Shown: in pieces, positions 1-12,289 of the stretch | Position numbering within the stretch: the first letter of the stretch is position 1 | Layout: each line of letters starts with the position of its first letter | DNA from: Proteles cristata cristata | Lineage: Eukaryota; Chordata; Mammalia; Carnivora; Hyaenidae | NCBI GenBank assembly: GCA_017311185.1 | Contig: JAESUZ010003165.1 | Location: 496,001-560,000, forward strand | Length of the DNA: 64,000 nucleotides | Direction of reading: 5' to 3' | Translations under genes and position numbers: made by a program | The notes under the pieces: generated by a model | What the model was told of the DNA's origin: nothing | What the model saw: only the letters and a program-made list of their open reading frames with translations | Databases searched by the model: none

Positions 1-739
1 TTATCAGATGAAACCATAGGGTGGCTTACAATGGAATTGCAAAGACTCTTACAAGGATGGTCTCAGGAGGAAAGATCTCCTCAGACTTCTGCATAGCAGC
101 AAACTGAGCCTGCTGCTAACCAGGTAATGTTCCAGAGACCCCAATGTCTAGAGGCCCTTCGGAACTGAAAAGGCCATTCCAAAGCAGTTGAGATAATAAA
201 GAGCAGGGGAGCTAAAACGTATGTTATGGAAATTCAATTGAGATTTGGCAGTTTTCATCTCAAGGGGTTTTTTTGTTGTTGTTCGTTTCTTTATGTTTTC
301 TGTTTTTTGGGGTTTTTGGTTTTTTGTTTTTACTTTAAAAGCATTGTTTTAATTGGTGAACATGGTCATGGGCCAGCCTGTCCTGTGGATGGACTGATGA
401 TCCTAACAGTGCTCCCAATATTCTGCTGAACTGGACCATTTTATGCCCCTGAGGGAGACGTCCACCAAGGGTTCCAGTGTGGGCTGTGAGGACGACTTCT
501 CGCCTTGCTGCAGTCCTAGGATCAACGTCCGTTCTACACCCCACCACCCTAGTGAGCTCTCCCACCCACCTACCTCCCTACCACATGCACATCTGCCAGG
601 CAAAGGAAAGGAAGACTCTTCTTTGACTTGGAGAGAAAATGTATGGGGACAGGGGCTCCTGCCACAGATGGTGCAGGGATTTTAACAAGAGAGATGTGGA
701 TATCAGCCACAGGTTGGGGTTTGTGGGATGGATGCAAAA

Positions 740-1170
740 ATGCTGGTAACAGCTACCATCTACTGAACATACGCTATGTGTCTGACTCTCTGCCACACAC
801 ACTTTCAGTTTACTTATTAACTTTGAGAGAGACGAGAGAAAGAGAGAGAACTTGAGCAGAGTAGGTGCGAAGAAAGAAGGAAAGAAAGAATCCCAATCAA
901 AGCTGACAAGGCAGAGCCAGATGTGGGACTTGAACTCATGAATGGTGAGGTCATGACCTGAACCGAAATCAAGAGTCCAATGCTTAATCCACTGAGCCAC
1001 CCAGGCACCCCTATCCCACATACATTGTATGTACTGTCTTGCTGAATCATCACCACCACCCGTGAGGCAGGTAATAGTATCCCTACTTTACAAATGAAAC
1101 TGAGGTTCAGTGAAATGAAGCAGTTTACCCAAGGTCTGCCTCGCTCCAAAGCCCACGCTTTTAAATAATA
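740..1170 (+). mobile_element. MIR, split by a SINE
   Basis: The left half (about 740-807) shows the CTACCATCTACTGAACATACG start and the right half (about 1012-1170) the ACTTTACAAATGAAACTGAG core and tail region. The SINE at 808-1011 lies between them. The ancient tRNA-derived MIR family is recognised from its central core; the edges are approximate. Confidence 0.7.
808..1011 (-). mobile_element. CAN-SINE (older felid/carnivore copy)
   Basis: A diverged minus-strand copy ends at the head complement CCACCCAGGCACCCC. Its GA-rich region carries extra GAAA/GAAG units. It splits an older MIR whose two halves lie at 740-807 and 1012-1170. Confidence 0.85.
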
Positions 1171-1673
1171 CAGCATGCTGCTTTGTATCTGGTAGTTCAG
1201 CAGCAACAATTAAAAAAGAAAGGAGAGAAGGAAAGTCAACAGTAAAGGGATGCTGATGGAAAATCCTATCACTGCAGAAGTAGAAATTTAGATCTTGGGT
1301 AGAATGGGAATAAGCATTTTAGGTCTGCTTTCCATAATTTAGATCCTGTTTTAAAAAATGAAATTCATTTTCAGTATAACACTTGAAATGTTTACTTCTG
1401 CTCCTCGTCATTAAGAATCACATCATTATAAATGATGTTGCAAAAAAAAAGACTCTAAAGCTTAGAAGTAAATACTAAGGCCACCTTAATTATTTTGAAA
1501 AAAAAAAGAAAAATTATATTTAAGTAAAAATCATATTGTTTTCATACCAATAAGAATATTTACTTGACTGAAATCAAATTAAATATTTTACATTCATTTG
1601 GTGATATTATCAATTAAATGATCCCCCACAGACAAAGAAGAGGGAAAAATACACACTCATCAAACACACCCAA

Positions 1674-1696
1674 GTGCACACACACACACACACACC
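1674..1696. repeat. (CA)n microsatellite
   Basis: A pure CA run of about 11 units lies in otherwise unassigned intron. Confidence 0.95.
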
Positions 1697-2624
1697 TGCT
1701 ACTTTATGAGTCGCCTGCTCCCCTTGTTAACTGAAACAGATGAAAAACTACATCAGACTCAGAGGGAGGAGCGTTTGCAAGGGTTTGATTTATTTCAAGA
1801 ACTAACTTTTCTCAAGCTGGGCATCCGGCAAAAAATTGGATATTCTAAAGTATAGTCCTTAACCTTTTCACCCTTTTCCCTAATATGCAGACCTAACCAG
1901 TTGTTAACAGGACTTGTCCTAGGGGCCTCATATGTTTCTGAAAGTATATCATCTCCCTGTGGATTTTCCTCCACAGTAAAATTTACCTGTAAATGTCCCT
2001 TATATTCAACTCCATGGCTGGAACTAGCATCCTACAGGGTTACACTTGGGACATTTCCTTCTAAGCAGAAGTGAACTTGATCTTCTTTATAAAACCACCC
2101 TCAAGACACCCCAATTCAGAGAGGTCTGCACTTCCTCCAACAATCACATAGAGATTGATGCTAATTTCAGGATACAGCCTTGCTTCCTTTCTGCTCTCAA
2201 TCACTTCTACAGAAATCAAATCTGCTCAGCCAGGATGCTCTTCTCTCGGTAAGCCAGTGAGCCAGAGCAAGTGCAGTATATTCTGTGCTAAGGTTATATA
2301 ATGACAGAACTACCCCCAAGCCACAGGGGGCTTGAGGAGGGAGAGATGTAAGGCATTGAGTGCTAATTCAACAAAATGAAAATCACTTCCAGGAATCTCT
2401 CTCCAGGACTTTGAACCAAAAAGAAAGGTAGTTTTACCTAAAATAATCAATGTGAATATCAGTAGCTCTAAGGATAGGGAGGAAGTCACCTAATAATGTG
2501 CTCATTATTCACAGAATTTTTTTCAAGTCCCCGTTGAAGAGTGCCATCCCACTATCAGGTTACAAGAGTGACATCTAGTGGACACATAATACAATGACCA
2601 AAAGAATTTCACATGTACTTTAGG

Positions 2625-2895
2625 CCAGGGCATCTCAAAATCTAACGTGAACCAGAAATCACCTGAAGATCTTGTTAAAATGCAGATTCTGGTTCAGTAG
2701 AATATTATTTATTCTAGATCTATTATTAGATCTATTACCTATTAATCTATTAATAGATCTATTATCTATTATCTGTTAGATATATCTATTATCTATTAAT
2801 CTATAATTTCCAACAAGCTACAGATAATGCCGATGCCACTGCTCCATGGACCATTAAGAGAGGTGCACGGATCTAGAACAGTTCACACCTGCTTT
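2625..2895 (+). mobile_element. MER5A-like hAT-Charlie element with internal AT-rich repeat
   Basis: The flanks match a MER5A-type element: AAATCACCTGAAGATCTTG and CAGATTCTGGTTCAGTAG on the left (to about 2700), and CAACAAGCTACAG, GCTCCATGGACCA on the right (from about 2807). The middle, 2701-2806, is an irregular ATCTATTA repeat that replaces or interrupts the normal centre. Confidence 0.65.
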
Positions 2896-3728
2896 TCCCT
2901 CAGGAAAGAAAAGGGGCAAGGGACATTTGAGAATCACTTCCAGGTTAAGATTAGGTCACATGAATTATTACCATGATTTTTTTGTAAGTTCCTGGTTCAC
3001 TCACCCATCTCAGCATGCACACTATGTCTCCCGTCTAAACAGAGTCCTAAGGCCAACACTCGTCCTAAATACTAGAAACAAAACTAAGAAGGAAAAGAGC
3101 TTACTTCACAACCACATTTATTTGTGACATGATTTGCTCAACTCTCCACTACAGGTTCACTTCAGAACTTAACACCCTGCAAGTTTTCTTTCATTGTTAT
3201 TATTGTATTTTTCCCAATACTGAATTATATTGTAATAGTGATTCAAACCATATCAGAACTCGGTTCTTTTCCCCCAGGTAACCTGTACCTGAGCAGGGGG
3301 CCGTCGGGGTAATGTCTAGGTGCTGAGCACACCTACTCAGAATTTCAACAATATTTGTCCTGAACATCCCCTAAGTACAGAACAGGATGTGTGACTATAT
3401 CCAAATCCAACTGTTTCCAGAACCCAGTCCTATGTGATTTATCTGAGCCAAAGAGCCTTGACCTCCGTGTGGAGTCCCCAGACTAGACTCTCAGCTGTAA
3501 GGTAGTGTGGGGGCTCCTCCACCCAGTTGCTCTGCCAGGTCCCCCTCGGACTCCTCCTCAGCTGGATGAGACCTTTTCTTTAGTTCTAGGTCACAATGCT
3601 GGGAGCCATCAACGTTGGGGAAAATCAGTCTCTCTTTCTCTAAACACACACAGAAGCACGTACAAAAACCTACTTTCTAGTCTAGGAGAATCCTTTAGTA
3701 CAAACAGATTGGTCCAAGACAAATAAGC

Positions 3729-3790
3729 TTTTTTTTTTTTTTTTTTTTAAGCGGTGGAATTTTTATTTCAAACAAACAAGCAAACAAACA
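3729..3790. repeat. poly-T tract and (CAAA)n
   Basis: A run of about 20 T is followed after a short spacer by AAACAAACAAGC units. I see no SINE or L1 body attached. Confidence 0.8.
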
Positions 3791-4359
3791 AAGTAGAGTT
3801 GCTGTGGCTGAAATGGAGTTAGAGTACTTGGAGATCTACCCACCTGATTTCTCCCCAGGCTGCCCCTTGCCCTATAATACCTCTAAATATTCCTCTTCAT
3901 CCCCTAAATACTCCTTCCCACCCCACATTCCACCCCAGCTACCACCTTCACAGAAACACAGCTTGAAAACCAGACACTATGAGTCTCACAACAGCTCAAA
4001 TCATCCCATGTTCCCATATCGCTCAAGGATGATATTGTTCTCATGACCACGGAAGTAGCTAGAGATACCTGTTTCACTAGAACATGACTTAGCTATGATT
4101 CTAATAGTTTTGGCACCTACAACCAAAGGATTTATTCAAAAGAGGTACAACCTGATTTCCTGATGGAGATTTGCTTTTAAGTCATAATTAAGGATCTCTG
4201 GGATGTGCCAACAGCAGAATTGTTTCCACCTCTTCAATTATTCTTGGCAGTCCCAAAAGTTTGGAAAGTAGGTAGAGGAAAATGTCACATGATTCTTCCT
4301 CAAAAGTGGGACAAAGATGGAAAATGAAACTCAACATGCCAGTGTCAGTAAGTAGCACT

Positions 4360-4592
4360 GCATCACCTGCCTGTGGTTAGAATCCCATGACACCACTTGC
4401 AAATGACCTTGGGTGAGCTGGTTACCTAACCTCTCTATGTCTCTGTTTCCTCATCTGAAAGTGAGGACAACAGCAATATCTATTTCACAGGGTTGTTGTG
4501 ATGACTGACTCAATATAGGTAAAGTAGTTAATAACTAACACAGAGTAATCATTCAACAAATGTTACCTCTAATGATAGTTACAATTATTAAT
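4360..4592 (-). mobile_element. MIR, minus strand
   Basis: The reverse form of the MIR core and tail is seen: ACCTTGGGTGAGCTGG, CTCTGTTTCCTCATCTGAAA, CAGGGTTGTTGTGATGA, then the AATAAAT-complement end near 4560. Confidence 0.8.
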
Positions 4593-4714
4593 TTGATATT
4601 ATTAGGAGTGACGACGTTAATATTCTTCCTTAACAATATTCAAAATGATATTTGATTCTCTTAGATAATTTTAGCCAAGTTTTTTTTATTCTTTTTTTTA
4701 AATTAAAGTCTAAT

Positions 4715-4760
4715 AACCAACTTGACAATAAACTATTTGTAATTAATTAATTAATTAATT
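4715..4760 (+). mobile_element. minimal L1 3'-end insertion with (AATT)n tail
   Basis: 4715-4737 is identical to the last 23 nt of the L1 3' end seen at about 54712-54734 (ending CTTGACAATAAACTATT), followed by an AATT-repeat tail. It is flanked by a 14-bp direct repeat, AATTAAAGTCTAAT (4701-4714 and 4761-4774). This is the structure of an extremely 5'-truncated L1 insertion. Confidence 0.85.
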
Positions 4761-5600
4761 AATTAAAGTCTAATGAACATACAGTGTTATATTAGTTTCA
4801 GGTATAGAGTAAAATGATTCAATAATTTCATAAATTTCTCAGTGCTCATCAACATAAGTATACTCTTTTTTTTTTTTTAATTTTTTTTTTATTTATTTCT
4901 AGGAGAGATAGAGAGAGACAGCGTGAGCAGGGGAGGGTCAGAGAGAGAGGGAGTCACAGACTGAAACAGGCTCCAGGCTCTGAGCTGGCAGTCAGCACAG
5001 AGCCTGACGCGGGGCTCGAACCCACGAACCGCGAGATCATGACCCAAGCGAAAGTCGGATGCTTAACCGACTAAGCCACCCAGGCGCCCCAACATAAGTA
5101 TACTCTTAATCTCCTTTATCTATTTCACCCATTCTCCCACCACCTCCCCTCTGGCAACCATCCATGTGTTCTCTATATTTAAGAGTCTGTTTTTGTTTTT
5201 TACTTGTTTTGTTTCTTCAATTTCACCTGAGTGAAATTGTATGATATTTGTCTTTCTCTGTCTGACTTATTTCACTTAGCATTATTCCCTACAGATCCAT
5301 CCATGTTGTTGCAAATGGCAAGATTTCATTTTTCATGGTAATATTCCATTGTTTATATATTACCATATCTTCTTTATCCATTTATCTCTTGATGGACACT
5401 TGGGTTGCTTCCGTATCTTGGCTATTTCAAATAATGCTGCAATAGACATAGGGGTGCATACCGAGCAGTATGAACTACTAGATCATATGGTAATTCTGTT
5501 CTGAATTTTTTTTTTAGGAACCTCCATACTGTTTTCCACAGTGGTTGCACCAATTTGCATTCCTACCATCAAATTTTTGCCAAAATTGATAGGTGTAAAC
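4761..5600 (-). mobile_element. L1 3' region (ORF2 end and 3' UTR), split by a SINE
   Basis: The antisense of an L1 3' end is seen: GTTATATTAGTTTCAGGTAT at 4788, then after the SINE the reversed ORF2 tail (CATCCATGTTGTTGCAAATG, ATCTCTTGATGGACACTTGG, AATAATGCTGCAATAGACAT). It is an old, non-functional fragment. The 5' limit is uncertain near 5600. Confidence 0.85.
4868..5090 (-). mobile_element. SINEC_Fc, minus strand, inside L1
   Basis: A complete copy runs from a T-rich tail to the GGCGCCCC head complement. A perfect 17-bp target duplication, AACATAAGTATACTCTT, lies at 4851-4867 and 5091-5107. It carries the GGCAGTCAGCACAG (CTGACTGCC) subfamily mark. It interrupts the L1 3' UTR. Confidence 0.97.
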
Positions 5601-5772
5601 AACATACAATCCCATCAATTCTGCATATATATGGAGAATATTGAGAATATTGAGAATGCAAGAGAAGCTGATAATATCCTAAATGAATTTCAGATATATT
5701 TCTTAAGGTACATCCCCTTTCCTTATGTCTCTATTTTACCTCTTAGTAAAATGCATTAAAAAGACCATATTG

Positions 5773-5915
5773 TGGTGCCTGCATGGCTCAGTCAGTTAAG
5801 CACCTGACTCTAGATTTCAATTCAGATCATGATCTTGCAGTTCCTGACACTGAGTCCCATGTCAGGCTCTGTGCCGACTGTGTAGGTCCTGCTTGGGGTT
5901 CTCTCTCTCTCTCTA
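5773..5915 (+). mobile_element. SINEC_Fc, 3'-shortened
   Basis: The head GTGCCTGCATGGCTCAGTCA and the CTCTCTCTCT stretch are present, but the A-rich tail is lost. The copy runs straight into a 20-bp tandem duplication at 5916-5955. Confidence 0.85.
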
Positions 5916-5955
5916 AATTCTCTAAAATTCTTAGGAATTCTCTAAAATTCTTAGG
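5916..5955. repeat. perfect 20-bp tandem duplication
   Basis: Two identical units, AATTCTCTAAAATTCTTAGG, lie at 5916-5935 and 5936-5955 at the 3' edge of a SINE. Confidence 0.95.
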
Positions 5956-6748
5956 AACTTTATTTTAAATTAAAGAAAGCTAAGCTTTTTCTAAGGAGAA
6001 GCCCAGAGAGTGGCAACTAATTATGCCACTAGCTGGCATATTTGTCCTAATTGTATCTGCCTGTCGGGCTGCCCAGTTACCTATATTCTTAGGGCTGTGG
6101 CAAAGTCCAGGACAACTGGCTTTAAAGTAACCAGAATCTTCAAGTAAAAATTTTTGTTTTGTTTTAACAAGAATCCAAAATTTATAAGAACTGAGGCATA
6201 CACATAAGCTTTATAGCAAATACTCGAAAGCTACCTTGCCAAAAGCTTTGGAATAAAGCGTGTGGGAGATATTTGGACAATTCATGCCTTAATTTATGCA
6301 AAAAAAAGATATTTGAATATTCTAACTTGTCACCACTAAGTAATCCAAAAGTTTTCAGAAACCTCAGAGATGCAATCTAATGTATTTCCTAACACCAGCA
6401 CCTTTGTTCCAAATAAATCTCCAGGTATTTATTACTGGGCAAACTTTATCAAAGTTCACTGCAATCTTTAGGTTACAAGAACAGATGTTAAAAATATTCT
6501 CTCATTCTCTCACTTTTTAAAACTGGAGGACTAATTGCCACAATTCTTGGCCCTTAGAGGAGGATGTAACTTTTATAGAGATAGATTCCCATCTTGTGGG
6601 CTTCTCAGAGATTACTTCTGAAAATCATTTTTGTCATGTTTCATTTTGTTAACTATGAATATAAACTAAATCTCAATTAACTAGACAATATAGTAAACTA
6701 GAAGCCCTATTCCTTTGACAACGAGGTGATATTGCAATATATGATTCT
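5956..6748. other. intron, no element recognised
   Basis: This is AT-rich unique-looking sequence. I see no exon, repeat family or regulatory motif that I can defend. Confidence 0.5.
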
Positions 6749-6830
6749 CCTCAAACTAGATTCCTTTCAAGAAGTTGTTGAGAGTAAATCCTCAAACTAG
6801 ATTTCTTTTAAGAAGTTGTAAGAGAGTTCT
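6749..6830. repeat. 41-bp imperfect tandem duplication
   Basis: The units begin CCTCAAACTAGAT at 6749 and 6790 and share AAGAAGTTGT. There are a few mismatches over about 36 aligned bases. Confidence 0.85.
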
Positions 6831-7369
6831 CAGCCAAGGAGAAAATTTTTTTTTCCTTTTTTCTTTTTCTCGCTCTCTCTTTTTTTTTTTTGTTTGGTTG
6901 TAACTGTAAGAAAAAATGGCTGTTAGCTGAACCCATTGTAGTAATCACTTCACAACGTGTGTAAATCAAACCATGACACTGTAACCAGAACCTTATACAG
7001 TGATGTATATCAATTATTCCTCAATGAAACTGGGGAGAAAAAGAATGATACATTTTGGCAACGGTACAACTTACAATTTCTTTAAAAGATCTAAGAACAG
7101 TTTTCTAAAACAAATGAAAATATGACAGCATGTTCCTCTCCTTTCCATCTTGAAAAGAGAAAAATTAAAGTAGAAATTCCATTATGAAAGAAATTCAGCT
7201 GTGTATCTTTATTCTTTATTTACTCTGCTCCTAAACTGCCATGGATAGTTTTCACAGAGATCATTTCATAGCTTCCTAGAAACTTTTACAGTTATAAGTT
7301 CAACTACAGAAATAATAATATGAGCCACCTTCCACTGGATTCTTCTAAGAGGCTGGTACTGGAGAAAAC
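6831..7369. other. intron, no element recognised
   Basis: A T-rich run with CTCTCTCT (6846-6897) is followed by AT-rich sequence. Nothing was identified. Confidence 0.45.
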
Positions 7370-7585
7370 ACCAAGCATATGCTATCTCATTCAATTATTT
7401 CAAACAAGCACGGAAACTACTATCATTATCACCTTGTTGGATAGGAAGCAGCTAACATTAGTGACATCAAAAGACTTGTCCCAGATTTCACAGTCAAAAA
7501 GGGGCAGAGCCAAGTTATGAACCCAGATCTGACTCCGAAGTTCAAGCTCTCCTGCCCATGCCTGCTGTAGCGCTTCTGAGCTCCA
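7370..7585 (+). mobile_element. MIR, plus strand
   Basis: The order is ATGCTATCTCATTCAATTAT, then TATCATTATCACCTTGTTGG, then CACAGTCAAAAAGGGGCAGA and GAACCCAGATCTGACTCC, which is the MIR core and downstream half. It is well diverged. Confidence 0.7.
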
Positions 7586-9020
7586 TGAAATCAAGGGCTG
7601 AGTTCTTCCTCATCTGGAAGCCTTCAGGAAATAAAACACTGCTACTCCACGGGGAGCTCAAGAAATTGTTGTTTAATTGAAAAATCAAGAGTCATTTGAA
7701 AGCATACACTGAAAACATGATAGAGGGAAACCTACCATTAATTGCTCCATAGCTCAAAATTCAAAATACTTCAACGTCACTTATTAGGTTTGATGCCTTC
7801 TAGAATCAAAATAAATAGGTCGTTTGTCAAGATGATGGAAAAATATGAGAAGAATTCTACCATCTATCAAAGAAACTAAAAGACAGGCATCCACGATGTA
7901 TCAAGCACCAAAGCAACTACTAGTTTAAATACAGACGGAAAGGAAGCAAGTTTTGGAAATATTAAAACCATGGTTCTGATCCAGGGTCTCTAACTTTCTA
8001 CCAAAGGCCACAGTAAAGTTGCTTTCTCTCTCTTGGTCTTCCTTTCATCAACATATTTACATATATATAATTTTTATACATGTGAGTATATATATATAAT
8101 TTATATAAAGTATATATATTATATAAATACATCTATAATTTATATTTATATAATATATATACTATAGTTACATTGTATGTTTCAATGGAAGACAGCATGA
8201 TTATTGTTACTGTTATTACCAAAACATCAATTAAATTAAATATGCAATATAATCATATGCCTGTTTAAAGTATACTTTCAAACACCAGTAAATGCTTTAG
8301 TGTGACTATGGTGAGAAGAAAAGTCACACAAGAGACAGATGTATATCATTTATATTTTCACTTTTTAAAAAATCCTTAACATGGGTTAAAAATAAAGGAT
8401 TCCCAAGATTACCTAATCTGTTATGATTTAACAGCATTTTAATGTTTTCTAAGGAATGATAGCAAAGTACTGCATCTCTTCAAACTTGGAATTTACTGCC
8501 TGTCTGAGTCTCTGCTTGTGCCAAATTAAATATACAGTATAATGTCCATACCAGAAATAACAGAGCACAGCTTCCTGCTCCATTGCTTGGTTGTATGAGC
8601 CCGAACTGAAGAAAGGGAGACATGATTTTATTTATTCATCTAAATAATTGTTTTCTCTTCAATTTCTTGGTTTAGAAGGTACTCCAGAAAAAGAAGTTCC
8701 CATGTGAATTCTCAAGCCATTTAAAGGAAAAATTTCTTTTGAAAGCCTCAAGACAAAGCATAAAAAGAATAATATTAATGAACTGCTCAGAAAGCCAATT
8801 TCCCTGAGCTATTCCACAGCGCCCAGACTGCTGAGGACTGAGGACTGTAAAATCTTTTTGCCTCTGAGGTACAAACGACATTGCAAACTAGACGATGTAG
8901 TGCTTCTTCCCAGCAGATACCGCCCAAAACTCTTCTGAGGAATTTTGTAAAACAAGAGCACAGAGAAATGCGTGGCAAGTGTAAGATGCCCTGGGGGGGT
9001 CTAAGGTTGATGGGGTTTCT
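7586..9020. other. intron with AT-rich low complexity
   Basis: 8045-8165 is a TATATA-rich run. The remainder has no recognisable element. The short open frames near 8672-8978 on the minus strand lack any family feature. Confidence 0.5.
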
Positions 9021-9034
9021 AAAGTGAGGGACAT

Positions 9035-9258
9035 GGGGCGCCTGGGTGGCTTAGTCGGTTAAGCGTCCGACTTTCGCTTAGGTCATGATCTCGCAGTCCG
9101 TGGGTTCGGGCCCCGCGTCGGGCTCTGTGCTGACTGCCAGCTCAGAGCCTGGAGCCTATTTCAGTCTGTGACTCCCTCTCTCTCTGACCCTCCCCTGCTC
9201 ACACTGTCTCTCTCTCTCTCCCAGAAATAAATAAAACATAAAAAATAAATAAATAAAT
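9035..9258 (+). mobile_element. SINEC_Fc, CTGACTGCC subfamily
   Basis: A complete young copy with a perfect 14-bp target duplication, AAAGTGAGGGACAT (9021-9034, 9259-9272). It shares GGTGGCTTAGTCGG, GACTTTCGCTTAGG and CTGACTGCCAGCTC with copies at 37272, 40666 and 41901. Confidence 0.97.
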
Positions 9259-9272
9259 AAAGTGAGGGACAT

Positions 9273-11860
9273 GATCATATGATTATCCACAGATACATAA
9301 TGCAGGTGAAAGAGGAGATAAAGTGCAGGGGCAGTGCCTTTAAATAAGCAAAATGTGGAAAGGGATAATTCATCCATTGTGACAGGAGGGAATGAAGTGA
9401 CCCATAGCTGGGTACACATGGAGGAGCTGGGGAGGCATGGCAGAGAAAAGATGAAAATCGTGCTCTTCTGACTGCACCAATTTTCAGTGAAATAAGAACC
9501 ATCTTTGGCTAAGGATGAAGAGAGAGGGGGAAGCTCTGAAGAGAGAGAATACTTGAAATGGTCATCTCAGAAAGAGAAAATAAATATGTAGGAAGTATGC
9601 TGGGACTGTGGGTAAGGCTGAGGGACCACTTGAGAAAGATGGCCGTCAACTGAGTGCGAGCTTGTCAACATGGTAGCTGTGCTTTCCTTGAGCTGTATTC
9701 ACTACTTGAGTGTGGGCAGGGACTAAAAGGAGCCATAGGATTTGGTCAACTGAATACAAAGGAGATGGTATAGTCACCAATAATGCAGTCACTATTATTC
9801 ACAGTGCAGCATCAATATCAGCAAGAATCAGACAATGCTTCTTAAGAATCTCTATGTAGAGAGTCATATGCATGTTAAAGTCTCAGAAACACCTGAGTGG
9901 TAGCCAAGTGCGAGCAAGAAATCATCATTCAGGGCCATGGAAAGCTAAAGAAATGAGATGCCAGGATGTTGCTTCAGTCGTCCAAGTGAACTGTAAAGCC
10001 ACCAAGATGGCTGACAGAAAAAATGACTGGGTCAAAGGAGGAGATGCACAGAGCCCTGTGGGAATAACTGTGCGGGTGATAAAAGGGAGCCCGGAAGGCT
10101 TGGAGTCCTGGTGGTGACTGGGAAAAACATGTAAAGGATGAGGGGACTGGTGTTCTAAGAGGGGAGGTAATTGTGGCTGTCTCGTCCCCCGGATTGGTCT
10201 CTGCAACAGTACATACTGATCATGAGGGTAGTGCTGTAGCTGAAGAGATTGTGGTTTTCCAAGAAGCATATAGAACTCTGTGAGCTTCCCCAAGTCCTGC
10301 AGGTAGTATGGACTGGGAGAGAGAAGGTCTTGTCAGGAACCCAAAGGGAATTAGTGGGTTTCTATTAGATCCGTATACGAGCATGCCCCTTAGGGCCCAG
10401 AAGTAGCACATTGTTAAGCATTTAATAAGAGATGGCCACCCAAAGATCTGCGCTTGAACCAGAGAGCACAATAATTCTGTATAAGAGTAGAGACGTCTGT
10501 TGCTCTCAAAAACAAGCAGAAAAGAAGGGGGGAGAGAAAGAGGAACAGAAAAGATGGGAGATTCTTATCCTATTCAAGATAGTGAAACCCCAGTAGCAGC
10601 CAAAGGATGTGGTTAAGACAGGTGAGGCCTCTTATCAGAGACTGTATAAGTTTCATCTATAAAAATCTCCCCCATTCTCCTTGAAAATATTTAGTATAGT
10701 CTCCTCCCTTCATGACTATATTTATGAATGGGTCTTCTGGAGAGAGGGTGAGGGGTCAGTAAGTATCATGAGTCCAGAAAGCAGAGGAAAATATATAAAT
10801 ACAGGCTCCTAGCACATTGAAGAAATTTGGGAGAGAGTTTTGGATATACATGGACTATGAAATTAGGGGGATTACGATGTTAAACATTTAAGTGAAGTGC
10901 AATAGCCCCACTGATAACCAGGTTACACAATAAAACATATTCTTTTTGAAGACCAGCCAGTTGCTTTCTCTGCACTCTCCTCTCCCATTCCCCCAAGCCC
11001 TCCTGTCTTTATAACCAATGCATTAAAAATATTCACATCAACATTATGTAATTATAAACCCCTCGGGCTCAGTGTTTCTCAGAGGCAAATGGTGATGGTA
11101 ACAAAAGAAACACTGAAATCCACTTGTTAAAAATCTGAATTCCCAGAAAAGCAGCCACCAATCTATTCAACAAGTAGCAGAATGCCTATCTCAATTCTGT
11201 CTACTTTTGTTTAGTTTACTCATTTTCAGAAAGTTGGCAGTCGAAGACTAGGGAGGAAAAAACACAAGTAGATAATCAACCAGAGACGTTAAGACTTGCA
11301 TGTGTATAAAATAACACACAAATCAGGGTCTCTACTTTTCAGAAATTTACATTCCATGCATCCAAGATCTGTGATCTTTCAGATAGGGTTCGACAAGAAT
11401 TAAGCAGAGTGAGCGGGGTGCCTAACTAATTCCTAAGACCATCAGGGTCTTCCATTACAGACTTTCAACTCCAAACTCAGACAACTCAAATTAGATGCAA
11501 AGCTATAATTATTCTAGAAAACTGAATTATAATTATCCTGGCACTCACCCATAAAAATATTTCCCAAATCTATTTTAAAAATTAAAAACAGACCAAGATC
11601 TAGAAACATACCTAGGATCCATTTTAATATGCTAGTTTCATTCAAGCTGAATTTGCATTTGCTCCTTAATCACGTGCTGAACTGGTCCTCCAACAGGAGG
11701 AAACAAATTAACTCTGAGTTCCTGAGGAAAGATCCTAGTAGATCTTCTCTTATTTCTTACAGATGATAAAGCTGCAATCAACTCGATCAAATAAGCACAG
11801 TACCCACTTTATGTGACTGGGACGATTCCAGCGGGAAAAGTACATTTCTGTCTTCAAAAA
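9273..11860. other. intron, no element recognised
   Basis: 2.6 kb of mixed sequence with short purine-rich stretches (for example 10520-10560). A 122-codon minus-strand frame at 9925-10293 and an 81-codon plus frame overlap it, and neither resembles a known family. 9850-10130 could be a very old repeat that I cannot name. Confidence 0.4.
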
Positions 11861-11899
<39 letters not shown>

Positions 11900-11918
11900 G
11901 AGACAGAGAGAGAGAGAG
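11861..11918. repeat. (AC)n followed by (AG)n microsatellite
   Basis: A run of about 18 AC units (11862-11896) passes through GCAGAGACAG into AG repeats (to 11918). It is a likely polymorphic marker. Confidence 0.95.
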
Positions 11919-12057
11919 CCTCCCATATCCTTTACCTACCACAATAATTTCTTTTTACCTCAGGGTAAAATAATTGACAGCATACCCAAGACTCCTGAGC
12001 TCAGGAGGAACAGCCAAGGTCTATACGAAATTTTTTTAAAAAGACATTCTATTTTTT

Positions 12058-12261
12058 CTGGGGCACCTGGGAGGTTCAGTTGGTTTAGTGTCTGACTTCA
12101 GCTCAGGTCACGGTCTCATGGTTTGTGAGTTCGAGCCCCACACGGGACTCACGGCTGTCAGCATAGAGTCTGCTTTGGATTCTCTGTCTTCTTCTCCCTC
12201 TGCCCTTCCCTCCTCTCTCTCTCAAAAATAAATAAATAAAACATTAAAAATGTATATATTT
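12058..12261 (+). mobile_element. SINEC_Fc
   Basis: The head is GGGGCACCTGGGAGGTTCAG and the tail AAATAAATAAATAAAACATT. A perfect 19-bp target duplication, AAAAGACATTCTATTTTTT, lies at 12039-12057 and 12262-12280. Confidence 0.96.
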
Positions 12262-12289
12262 AAAAGACATTCTATTTTTTTAAAAATAA

